DNA of 5,905 bases from Rhizobiaceae bacterium (lineage in GTDB: Bacteria; Pseudomonadota; Alphaproteobacteria; Rhizobiales; Rhizobiaceae). Each line of letters begins with the position of its first letter. Position 1 is the first letter of the stretch. The DNA lies in the NCBI GenBank assembly GCA_913776675.1, contig CAJYRE010000122.1, forward strand, positions 1-5,905, given 5' to 3'. The notes beneath the pieces were generated by a model, which was not told where the DNA came from, did not search any database, and saw nothing but the letters and a program-made list of their open reading frames with translations. Below, piece by piece: positions 1 through 5,905 of this stretch. A program made the translations under genes and the position numbers.

Positions 1-301
1 TGCCAAAGAAGGAGGCGTCAAAGCCCGTGACATCCTCCAGAAACCCGCCCTTGTGCGGCAGGGTTTCCCACTCTGCGGCAAAGCGCTTGCGCCGCGCTTC
101 GGGCATGCGCGCCACCAGATCGCGCCCTTCTGCAAGCGCTTGCCAATAGCTATCAAGGTCGTTGATCCCACCCGGAAAGCGCATCCCGACACCCACCACG
201 GCAAGCGGCTGTTTGGTGCCACGGGCGTCCAGTTCGGCCTTCAGCTTGCGGATCGTATCAAGTGCGCGCGTCAGCGGCGTAGCAGCAGATTTGGTTTCCA
301 T
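1..301 (-). CDS. Type I polyketide synthase, N-terminal fragment (leader helix plus start of ketosynthase), 3' end outside window
   Basis: One hundred codons are visible from ATG at 299-301 to the left edge. Residues 1-31 form a charged, probably helical leader (hydrophobic residues spaced through LTRALDTIRKLKAELDA), of the type that precedes a KS in proteobacterial, myxobacterial and cyanobacterial PKS proteins. Residues 32-46 read PLAVVGVGMRFPGGI, the hallmark beginning of a KS domain, followed by the usual SYWQALAEGRD segment (about 51-61) and by FLEDVTGFDASFFG (87-100), the conserved stretch before the KS core. The start is well fixed: an in-frame TGA lies at 320-322, no other start codon falls between it and the ATG, and the next in-frame ATG is already inside the KS motif. 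A GAAGGG site lies 9 bases upstream. The active-site cysteine and all later domains lie outside the window, so domain content is unknown. It is probably the next module of the same assembly line. Confidence 0.93.
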   Translation of the reverse strand, partial: METKSAATPLTRALDTIRKLKAELDARGTKQPLAVVGVGMRFPGGINDLDSYWQALAEGRDLVARMPEARRKRFAAEWETLPHKGGFLEDVTGFDASFFG

Positions 302-310
302 CTCGTCTAT

Positions 311-316
311 CCCTTC
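311..316 (-). promoter_or_regulatory. Ribosome-binding site of the downstream PKS gene
   Basis: On the minus strand GAAGGG stands 9 bases before the ATG at 299-301. It is a fair Shine-Dalgarno match and supports that start, together with the in-frame stop at 320-322. It indicates independent translation initiation of the second gene rather than coupling by overlap. Confidence 0.65.
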
Positions 317-320
317 CGGT

Positions 321-341
321 CAGGCAACCCGGTTGATCCTG
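321..341 (-). other. Possible small hairpin in the 83-base spacer between the two PKS genes
   Basis: The minus strand reads CAGG-AT-CAAC-CGG-GTTG-CCTG: two 4-base-pair arms separated by a 2-base bulge around a 3-base loop. It is not followed by a T run, so it is not a convincing intrinsic terminator. It sits just upstream of the ribosome-binding site. The rest of the spacer (302-384) shows nothing I recognise, and no clear promoter. Such a short structure could occur by chance. Confidence 0.3.
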
Positions 342-384
342 AGATCATTCCCGAGCGGCCCTTTTGATCTTGCAGGTTGACGGC

Positions 385-3300
385 TCACGCCGCATCACTG
401 AACACACGTTGGCACAGCACCGTGGACAGGGCTCTGGCATTGCCATAGGTCCACAGCAGGGTTGGAGAGAGCTTGAGGCCAAAGGAGGCTTCCAGCCGGT
501 TTCTCAGCTCCAGACCCATCAGCGAGTCGAGGCCAAGAGACTTGAACGGCACATCGGAATCGAAGCTTTTCGGATCAAGTCGCAGGACGCGGCCCGCCAG
601 TTCCCGCACCTTGTCTTCGGCAAGGCTCAGTCGCTCGTTTTCGGCAGCCGCCTCAAGGTGAAGCTTGAAGTCCTGCCCGACGGTTGCCTGACCACCGCTC
701 TTGGACGCTTCCAGCAGAAGCTGCCAGCTTGCCTGGGCTGCGGTATCCGGATAGGCCTCAAACCATTGGCGCAGGTTCAGCGGCACATAGCCCACCTGCA
801 CTTCGCCATCGAGAAGGTATTGCGTCAGCGCCTGCCAGCCCTCGGCTGCCGTGAAGCTGCCCATGCCGCGTTCTTCCAGACGGGCACCACGAATATCGTC
901 CTTGGCGGCAAGACCGATTTCGGCGAAGGGCCCCCATTGCACGGCAAGCGCAGGCAGGCCTTCATGCCGCCGCCGTTCCGCCAGCGTATCGAGGAAAGCA
1001 TTGCCGGAGGCGTAGATGGCCTGACCGGCATTGCCAAACAGCGATGCCGCCGAAGAAAACAGCACAAAAAGATCCAGCGGATCATTGCGGGTCAGACTGT
1101 CAAGATGGATGGCACCATCCACCTTGGGGCGCAGAACCCGTTCCACCTGCTCCCCGGTCAGGTTGGCAATCATGGCGTCATCCAGCAGGCCCGCCGCATG
1201 CACAACCCCGCGGATGGACGACATGGTGCTGCGGATCGACTGAAGCACGGTTTCCAGCCCGGCCCGATCGGCCACATCCACGGCAAAGCTTTGCACATCG
1301 GCACCCTTGGCCCGCAGGCTCTGCATGGCCTGTGTTGCCTGCGCAGACGGCGCAGAGCGACCCAGCAAGGCAACACCACCGGCACCATGCTCAACAAGAT
1401 GCTCAGCCAGCGACAGGCCCAGCGCTCCAAGGCCACCACTGATCACATAGGTGGCATCCGACCGATAGCGGCCAGACCGCAAAGGTTCCGGTGCCACATG
1501 GGCAACGGTTTCGGGCGCTGTCAGCACAAATTTGCCGACATGATTGCCCTGAGCCATGCTGCGCAGGGCTTCGCCCGCATCGGCAAAACTGTAGGAAATA
1601 ACCGGCAGAAGCGCCAGTTTCTGCTCCCCAACCGCTTGCCATACATCCTGCATCAGGCGAGCAAACCGCTTGGGGCGGCGCTCCATCAGGCCGGCAAGAT
1701 CAACGGCAGAGATCGAAATGCGGCTTTTGAAGACACCAAGATTGATCGAGCGCCCGCCGTAAATATCCTTCTTGCCGACTTCGATGAAGCGTCCATCCTC
1801 AGCCAGACATTCCAGCCCCAGCGGAATGGCTGCCCCGGTCAGCGAGTTGAGAACAACATCAACCCCCTTGCCGCCCGTCACGGTCTTGACCGCATCCGCC
1901 CAATCGAGACTGCGGGAGTCAAACACATGGGCAATGCCCATCTCGCGCAGAATGGTGCGCTTATCCTCGCTACCCGCAGTCGCAATGATCTCTGCGCCGC
2001 GCATTTTTGCGATCTGGATGGCGGCTAAGCCGAGGCCACCGGTTGCCGAATGGATCAGAACGGTTTCCCCTTCTTCCAGACCGGCAAGATCAATCAAACC
2101 ATACCATGCGGTGGCCATGACCAGCGGCAAAGCTGCGGCATCAGCATCCGACAGGCCAGCCGGAATGCGTTGAGCATGGCCAGCAGCAACTGTGACATGG
2201 GATGCAAACGAGCCAAAGGTGCAGGCAACCACACGATCCCCGACCGCAAGCTCGGTTACACCTTCGCCAACCGCCACCACTTCGCCTGCGCATTCCCCGC
2301 CAAGCCGCGATGATTTTTCATCCAGCCCCGGATAGGTACCCATGGCCTTCATGACATCGATGAAATTCAGCGCTGCGGCCTTGACCGCCACTTCAACCTC
2401 GCCTTTGCCGGGAGCCGTGCGCGACAAGGGGCGATATTCCAGACCATCCCAGAAACCGGGCCGCGCAGACACCAGCCGGAACGGCTGTGCCGGGGTTTTC
2501 CAGGCGACAGGAGCCGCCGTTTCCTCGGATTTTCCTTGTGTGAGGCGGCCAACCCAGCGCCCGCTCTGGCGCAGAACCACCTGATCTTCACCCGTCTGGG
2601 CCAGCAGCTCCTTGGCACAGGCATCAGCCCATGTGGCAGCGGCGGGGTCAATATCAATGACAGAACCCTGCAACTCGGGATGCTCCCGGCGCAAGACGCG
2701 CAGGAAACCCCAATAAAGTCCCGCACCGCTATCGGCCAGATCATCCGCTTCCACGCTGCGGGCCTTGGCCGTGACAATGGCAAGACGCGGAATGGACGAC
2801 AGCGCGCCTGTGGCTTTGACCACCTGCGCCAGTTCATAAAGCCCCTGTTTCTGGGCCGCAATTCCGGCCCGTGCCTGGGGTGCGACAAAAACCACACCCT
2901 TCACATCGGCATCAGCCGGAAGCGATCCGCTCTGCACGCGAATGGCTTGACCACCCGCCTGCACCAAGGCTTTTGCAAGGGCCTCTGCCCCATCCTCATC
3001 CTGACCATAAACAATCCAGTGTGCGGGGGCGGCTTCTTTTTCCAAAGGTGTCGCCATGAAGGACAGCCGGAAGGTGCGGCCTGCATCCTCTGTGCTGTCA
3101 GTGTTCTGGTCCAGCACCTGCAAGGCAATGCCTTCCATGGAAGCAAGTGGTGCCTTGTTGGCGTTGTAGAGGAAAATGTCAAAGCGGGGTGTCTCACCCT
3201 GACCATCTCTGAGGGTGGCATGGGCAAAAACCTCGGTGACAGGCTCTTGCGGATCCATAAAGAAGGCAACCTTGGCCACTTCGACAGGTACAACGGTGGT

Positions 3301-5905
3301 TTCACCGCCAAACAGTGCCAGCGAGGTTTGCAAGGCCGCATCCCAGAGTGCGGGGTGCAATCCATGCGGACGGGCACTGGCGCGACCACCTTTTGGCAGG
3401 GCAATCGCGGCCAGAACCTCGGATGTGCCTCGGAAAAGCTGGGTAATGCCCTGGAAGACAGGCCCATAATGAATGCCACGGGCCGAGGTACCCTTGTAGA
3501 AATCCTCAACAGCAATGGTGTCACCAGCCAGCAAATGCTGCGGGAAAGCGCGTGTCTCGGTGGGTGACAGCCGGTTATGGAACCGTGCTGTTGCATTGTT
3601 GCTCCACACACTGCTGTCGCTGGTCAGCGAGCGCAGGGAAATGGTGCCACCATCGGTAATGGTGTCCTGCACCGTCAGGCTGGCGCGCACGGGCGCATCG
3701 GCAATCGTCAGATCACCCATGAATTTCACGGCGCTCAATTGCGCTGGCATCACGCCGGTGCGTGCCCGGGCGGCGGCCAGAGCCAGAGCCATCATGCCTG
3801 CGCCGGGGAAAACCACGGCCTCGTGAACCTTATGGTCTGCAAGCCATGGATTGTCCTCAAGACCAATCTCAAGGCTGCCTTCCCAGGCGTCCGGCTCAGC
3901 AGCAGATGGCAACAATTCGACATCCAGCCCGCTGCGACCAGACCCCTTGCGGCGCGGTGCGCCCACCCAATAGCTGGTGCGCTGCCAAGGATAGGCTGGC
4001 AAGGCGACATCGGCTTTGGGCAGAAGACCGAACGGAGCCAACCCAGCCGCATAGGCGCGGGCGTGGAACAGCACAACATCCTTGAGCGCGCCTTTATCGC
4101 GCAGCATCGTGGACAAGGTGGCGGGAGGGTTGGGCTGATCAGCCGCCAATTGCTCAATAGCCGGTGCCAGGCCTTTATGCGGGGCCACTTCGATGACATG
4201 CGTCACGCCCTCGGCAAACAGCTTGATCATCACATCCGCAAACATCACAGGTTCGCGCAGATTGCGGACCCAGTAACCGGCATCCAGCTCTTCGCCCTGC
4301 ATTTCGCGGATCTCAACGGTTGAAAAGAGCGGAACATCGCCAGCTTTAGGCTGAATTTCGATCAGGCTGGCATGCAGCTCTTCCTTGAATTCATCCATGT
4401 GGTGGCTATGCGAGGCATAATCGACCTTGATCAATCGGTTGAAAGTTTCCTCGGCATCCAGCAGTTCCTTCAGCGTCATCACCGCATCGGCATCGCCCGA
4501 CAGCACGGTGGAGCGTGGCCCGTTGCTGACCGCAATGGAAATCTGCTCTTCAAATCCTTCCAGTGCCGCCTGAGCGCCAGCAAGATCAAGATCAACGGCC
4601 AGCATCAGACCACGGCCAGCCTTGCCGCGAATGATTGAGGAGCGCATGGCAACCACACGGGCCGCATCCTCAAAGCTCAACATGCCAGCAACCGTGGCCG
4701 CCGCCACTTCACCCTGACTGTGGCCCACCACCACATCCGGCTCTACACCCGCCTCACGCCACAGAGCGGCGAGAGATACCATCATGGCCCACAGCACAGG
4801 CTGGACAATATCAACCCGGTCCAGCCAATCGGTGCCGGCCCGACCGGAGACAACCTCAATCAGATCCCAATCCACCAGCGGACGGAGGGCGTCCGCGCAG
4901 CGTTGCATGGTGTCAGTAAAAGCCCGGCTCTCATTCAGCAGCCGCACACCCATATCCGCCCATTGCGAGCCTTGACCCGGGAACACGAAAGCGGTTTTGC
5001 CAACCGGCCTTGCCGTTCCATTGACGGTAAAATCAGCCTCTTCACCACTCTCCAGCCATTGTTCGATGCCGGAGATCAGTGTTTGGGCATCATCACCCAC
5101 AAAGGCCGCACGGCGCAGAAGATGACCCCGCCGCCAGGCCAAGGTTCCGGCGATCTCGCGGGCATGATCCTGATCGGCAGACAGCACATCAATGATCTGA
5201 CGCGCTCTTTCCTTCAAGGCGACCTCGCTGTGACCGGACAGCGTCAGAAGAATCGGCGCATCACCCGCCTCGACCGCCTCAATCTTGCGCTCCGGCGCAG
5301 GCGTCAGCACGATGTGGGCATTGGTACCACCCCAACCGAAGGAATTGACGCCCACAAAGAAAGGCTTATCCGTTGGCAATGGGACCGGCTCCTGCGGAAC
5401 CTGAAGACCCAGTTGTGAAAAATCAATGGATGGATTCAACACATCGCTGTGCAGATTGGCCGGAACCAGACGCTTTTCAACGGCCATAACCGCCTTGGAC
5501 AGACCCGCCAGACCGGCTGCGGCCTCAAGGTGGCCGATATTGGTTTTAACCGAGCCCAGAACAATTGGAGCCAGACCTTTCTCAGCCCTTGCCTTGCCCA
5601 GCACGCGGCCAATTGCGCCCGCTTCAATCGGATCGCCAACGGCTGTGCCTGTGCCATGGGCTTCGATATAGACAACATCATCGGTGGAGATCGACGCCGT
5701 GCTATAGATGGTCGATAACAGGTCTTCCTGACCTGCCGGGCTTGGGGTCACGAGGCTATCGCCGCCGCCATCATTGTTGACGGCGGATGCAACAATCACC
5801 GCATGAATAGGATCGCCTGCGGCCACGGCATCGTCCAGCCGCTTGAGATAAAAGGCAACCACGCCTTCACCACGCACAAAACCATCGGCACTGGCCGAAA
5901 ACGCC
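385..5905 (-). CDS. Type I modular polyketide synthase, fully reducing module (partial KS-AT-DH-ER-KR-ACP), 5' end outside window
   Basis: This is the C-terminal part of a large multidomain cytoplasmic enzyme that elongates an acyl chain by one extender unit and reduces the new beta-keto group completely. The frame is open to the right edge (first full codon at 5904-5902) and stops with TGA at 385-387, giving 1,839 visible residues; residue numbers here count from that first codon. Domain order is KS (1-200, truncated), AT (304-587), DH (681-931), pseudo-KR (about 944-1124), ER (1142-1464), KR (1483-1664) and ACP (about 1754-1831). All catalytic residues within the window are present. A GTG at 5877 is not the start: the codons before it continue a conserved KS motif (SADGFVRGEG). 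No C-methyltransferase and no thioesterase are present. The protein ends about 8 residues after the ACP, so no clear C-terminal docking segment is seen. A second PKS gene starts 83 bases downstream on the same strand, suggesting an operon. Family is certain; substrate and product are inferred. Confidence 0.98.
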   Translation of the reverse strand, partial: AFSASADGFVRGEGVVAFYLKRLDDAVAAGDPIHAVIVASAVNNDGGGDSLVTPSPAGQEDLLSTIYSTASISTDDVVYIEAHGTGTAVGDPIEAGAIGRVLGKARAEKGLAPIVLGSVKTNIGHLEAAAGLAGLSKAVMAVEKRLVPANLHSDVLNPSIDFSQLGLQVPQEPVPLPTDKPFFVGVNSFGWGGTNAHIVLTPAPERKIEAVEAGDAPILLTLSGHSEVALKERARQIIDVLSADQDHAREIAGTLAWRRGHLLRRAAFVGDDAQTLISGIEQWLESGEEADFTVNGTARPVGKTAFVFPGQGSQWADMGVRLLNESRAFTDTMQRCADALRPLVDWDLIEVVSGRAGTDWLDRVDIVQPVLWAMMVSLAALWREAGVEPDVVVGHSQGEVAAATVAGMLSFEDAARVVAMRSSIIRGKAGRGLMLAVDLDLAGAQAALEGFEEQISIAVSNGPRSTVLSGDADAVMTLKELLDAEETFNRLIKVDYASHSHHMDEFKEELHASLIEIQPKAGDVPLFSTVEIREMQGEELDAGYWVRNLREPVMFADVMIKLFAEGVTHVIEVAPHKGLAPAIEQLAADQPNPPATLSTMLRDKGALKDVVLFHARAYAAGLAPFGLLPKADVALPAYPWQRTSYWVGAPRRKGSGRSGLDVELLPSAAEPDAWEGSLEIGLEDNPWLADHKVHEAVVFPGAGMMALALAAARARTGVMPAQLSAVKFMGDLTIADAPVRASLTVQDTITDGGTISLRSLTSDSSVWSNNATARFHNRLSPTETRAFPQHLLAGDTIAVEDFYKGTSARGIHYGPVFQGITQLFRGTSEVLAAIALPKGGRASARPHGLHPALWDAALQTSLALFGGETTVVPVEVAKVAFFMDPQEPVTEVFAHATLRDGQGETPRFDIFLYNANKAPLASMEGIALQVLDQNTDSTEDAGRTFRLSFMATPLEKEAAPAHWIVYGQDEDGAEALAKALVQAGGQAIRVQSGSLPADADVKGVVFVAPQARAGIAAQKQGLYELAQVVKATGALSSIPRLAIVTAKARSVEADDLADSGAGLYWGFLRVLRREHPELQGSVIDIDPAAATWADACAKELLAQTGEDQVVLRQSGRWVGRLTQGKSEETAAPVAWKTPAQPFRLVSARPGFWDGLEYRPLSRTAPGKGEVEVAVKAAALNFIDVMKAMGTYPGLDEKSSRLGGECAGEVVAVGEGVTELAVGDRVVACTFGSFASHVTVAAGHAQRIPAGLSDADAAALPLVMATAWYGLIDLAGLEEGETVLIHSATGGLGLAAIQIAKMRGAEIIATAGSEDKRTILREMGIAHVFDSRSLDWADAVKTVTGGKGVDVVLNSLTGAAIPLGLECLAEDGRFIEVGKKDIYGGRSINLGVFKSRISISAVDLAGLMERRPKRFARLMQDVWQAVGEQKLALLPVISYSFADAGEALRSMAQGNHVGKFVLTAPETVAHVAPEPLRSGRYRSDATYVISGGLGALGLSLAEHLVEHGAGGVALLGRSAPSAQATQAMQSLRAKGADVQSFAVDVADRAGLETVLQSIRSTMSSIRGVVHAAGLLDDAMIANLTGEQVERVLRPKVDGAIHLDSLTRNDPLDLFVLFSSAASLFGNAGQAIYASGNAFLDTLAERRRHEGLPALAVQWGPFAEIGLAAKDDIRGARLEERGMGSFTAAEGWQALTQYLLDGEVQVGYVPLNLRQWFEAYPDTAAQASWQLLLEASKSGGQATVGQDFKLHLEAAAENERLSLAEDKVRELAGRVLRLDPKSFDSDVPFKSLGLDSLMGLELRNRLEASFGLKLSPTLLWTYGNARALSTVLCQRVFSDAA
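412..645 (-). other. Acyl carrier protein (ACP) domain
   Basis: Visible residues about 1754-1831. The phosphopantetheine attachment site is Ser1794 (523-525) in SLGLDSLMGLELRNRLE, a textbook ACP motif, followed by the helix III/IV region LSPTLLWTYGNARALS. It needs a 4'-phosphopantetheinyl transferase, not seen here, for activation. It is the last domain of the protein; only a short tail (VFSDAA) follows, with no thioesterase or reductase. Confidence 0.96.
913..1458 (-). other. Ketoreductase (KR) domain, B-type
   Basis: Visible residues 1483-1664. The NADPH-binding motif is ISGGLGALG (1488-1496). The catalytic set is complete and in the spacing known for characterised KRs: Lys1594 (RPKVDG), Ser1618 (LFSSAAS), Tyr1631 and Asn1635 (YASGNAFLD). 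The LDD motif (1574-1576, in GLLDDAM) marks a B-type KR, which by the established rule gives the D (3R-type) hydroxyl, the usual partner of a DH that forms a trans double bond. Confidence 0.95.
1513..2481 (-). other. Enoylreductase (ER) domain, medium-chain dehydrogenase type
   Basis: Visible residues 1142-1464. The N-terminal substrate-side motif is LNFIDVM (1179-1185; LNFRDV is commoner). The NADPH-binding loop is HSATGGLGLAAIQIA (from 1285). The conserved Lys1378 in EVGKKDI and Asp1402 in AVDL match the lysine and aspartate examined in the spinosyn ER, so hydride transfer to the enoyl-ACP is expected. It is an intact domain, inserted between the two KR halves as in other fully reducing modules. 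Stereochemistry of the resulting alpha-methyl centre cannot be called safely from the sequence alone. Confidence 0.94.
2533..3075 (-). other. Structural pseudo-ketoreductase (psi-KR) region between DH and ER
   Basis: Visible residues about 944-1124 show an alternating strand-helix pattern (HWIVYGQDEDGAEALAKAL, then GVVFVAP, RLAIVTAKAR and GLYWGFLRVLRREHPEL). This matches the truncated Rossmann-like half that precedes ER domains in reducing PKS modules and stabilises the catalytic KR after the ER. It has no NADPH-binding glycine motif and no S-adenosylmethionine-binding motif, so it is not a methyltransferase. Boundaries are approximate. Confidence 0.75.
3112..3864 (-). other. Dehydratase (DH) domain, double hot-dog fold
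   Basis: Visible residues 681-931. The catalytic histidine is His691 (3832-3834) in ADHKVHEAVVFPGAG, the first-half motif usually written HxxxGxxxxP. Here the glycine position is Glu695 (3820-3822). The supporting YGPVFQG motif is at 813-819. The catalytic aspartate is Asp855 (3340-3342) in HPALWDAALQ, the second-half DxxxQ/H motif. Both catalytic residues are kept, so water elimination from the beta-hydroxyacyl-ACP is expected, with the Gly-to-Glu change as the only caveat. Confidence 0.92.
4144..4995 (-). other. Acyltransferase (AT) domain, methylmalonyl-CoA type by signature
   Basis: Visible residues 304-587. It starts at FVFPGQGSQW and carries the nucleophile Ser396 in GHSQGE (4717-4719) and catalytic His499 in YASHSHH (4408-4419 codes YASH). 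Three known specificity signatures agree on methylmalonyl-CoA: RVDIVQP about 30 residues before the serine (4798-4818), Gln after the serine (GHSQGE rather than GHSVGE or similar), and YASH rather than the malonyl-type HAFH. These rules come mainly from actinobacterial enzymes, so transfer to this host is an inference; another branched extender such as ethylmalonyl-CoA is possible. The post-AT linker ends with LPAYPWQRTSYW, a standard boundary motif. Confidence 0.93.
5305..5905 (-). other. Ketosynthase (KS) domain, C-terminal part
   Basis: Visible residues 1-200. It begins at the conserved SADGFVRGEG motif and ends with VNSFGWGGTNAHIVL. The two catalytic histidines are seen: His83 in EAHGTGT (5656-5658) and His125 in KTNIGHLEAAAG (5530-5532). 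Together with a cysteine they carry out decarboxylative Claisen condensation. The cysteine (normally in a TACSS motif) should lie upstream of the window and cannot be checked. Small departures from the common pattern are NNDGGG in place of the usual NxDGxxxG run and FGWGGTNAH where FGFGGTNAH is commoner. Neither touches a catalytic residue. Confidence 0.96.

Noticed and set aside
53..367. Plus-strand open frame opposite the start of the second PKS gene
   Set aside because: The minus strand here encodes an unmistakable KS N-terminus (PLAVVGVGMRFPGG) with a supported start, so the plus-strand frame is a shadow.
321..384. Intrinsic terminator between the two PKS genes
   Set aside because: The only stem found is short and bulged, is not followed by a T run, and stands directly before the next gene's ribosome-binding site.
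364..2028. Long plus-strand open frame of 554 codons opposite the ER, KR and ACP coding region
   Set aside because: It lies wholly antisense to certain PKS domains, its translation has no recognisable domain and is rich in His, Arg and Gln as expected of a reverse-strand shadow of GC-rich coding sequence. No ribosome-binding site or neighbour supports it.
2533..3075. A C-methyltransferase domain between DH and ER
   Set aside because: The stretch is too short and has no S-adenosylmethionine-binding motif; it fits the structural pseudo-KR half instead.
2536..5418. Other plus-strand open frames, for example 2536-3567, 3577-4323 and 4720-5418
   Set aside because: All overlap the PKS gene on the opposite strand, contain low-plausibility protein sequence and show no motifs. 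They are shadows of codon bias.
5875..5877. GTG at 5877 as the start codon of the large PKS gene
   Set aside because: The nine codons before it continue the conserved KS motif (SADGFVRGEG) in frame, so the gene enters from beyond the window and this GTG is an internal valine.

Overview
The window lies inside a bacterial modular type I polyketide synthase (PKS) locus read entirely on the minus strand. No base of the 5,905 falls in a stretch of more than 83 bases without a gene. Base composition is moderately GC-rich and proteobacterial in look. An alphaproteobacterial (marine or rhizobial type) host is my impression from protein style and codon use, not something the sequence proves.

Layout in the direction of transcription (right to left): (1) From the right edge to 385 runs the 3' part of one very large PKS gene, with 1,839 residues visible. 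It enters the window inside the ketosynthase (KS), after the active-site cysteine region, and continues through acyltransferase (AT), dehydratase (DH), a structural pseudo-ketoreductase stretch, enoylreductase (ER), ketoreductase (KR) and acyl carrier protein (ACP). This is one fully reducing extension module. (2) An 83-base spacer (302-384) follows, with a possible small hairpin and a ribosome-binding site and no sign of a strong terminator. (3) From 301 to the left edge runs the first 100 codons of a second PKS gene, which opens with a short helical leader and then the start of another KS.

How the parts should work together: the KS joins an incoming acyl chain to an extender loaded by the AT onto the ACP arm. 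The AT carries three concordant methylmalonyl-type signatures. The KR (B-type), DH and ER should then reduce the beta-keto group completely, giving a saturated, probably alpha-methyl-branched, two-carbon-backbone extension. With no thioesterase after the ACP, the chain presumably passes to the KS of the next gene product, or the protein works iteratively and a separate enzyme releases the product. The final product cannot be told from this window. I found no RNA gene, mobile element, CRISPR array or repeat family. The numerous plus-strand open frames are antisense shadows of the PKS gene.
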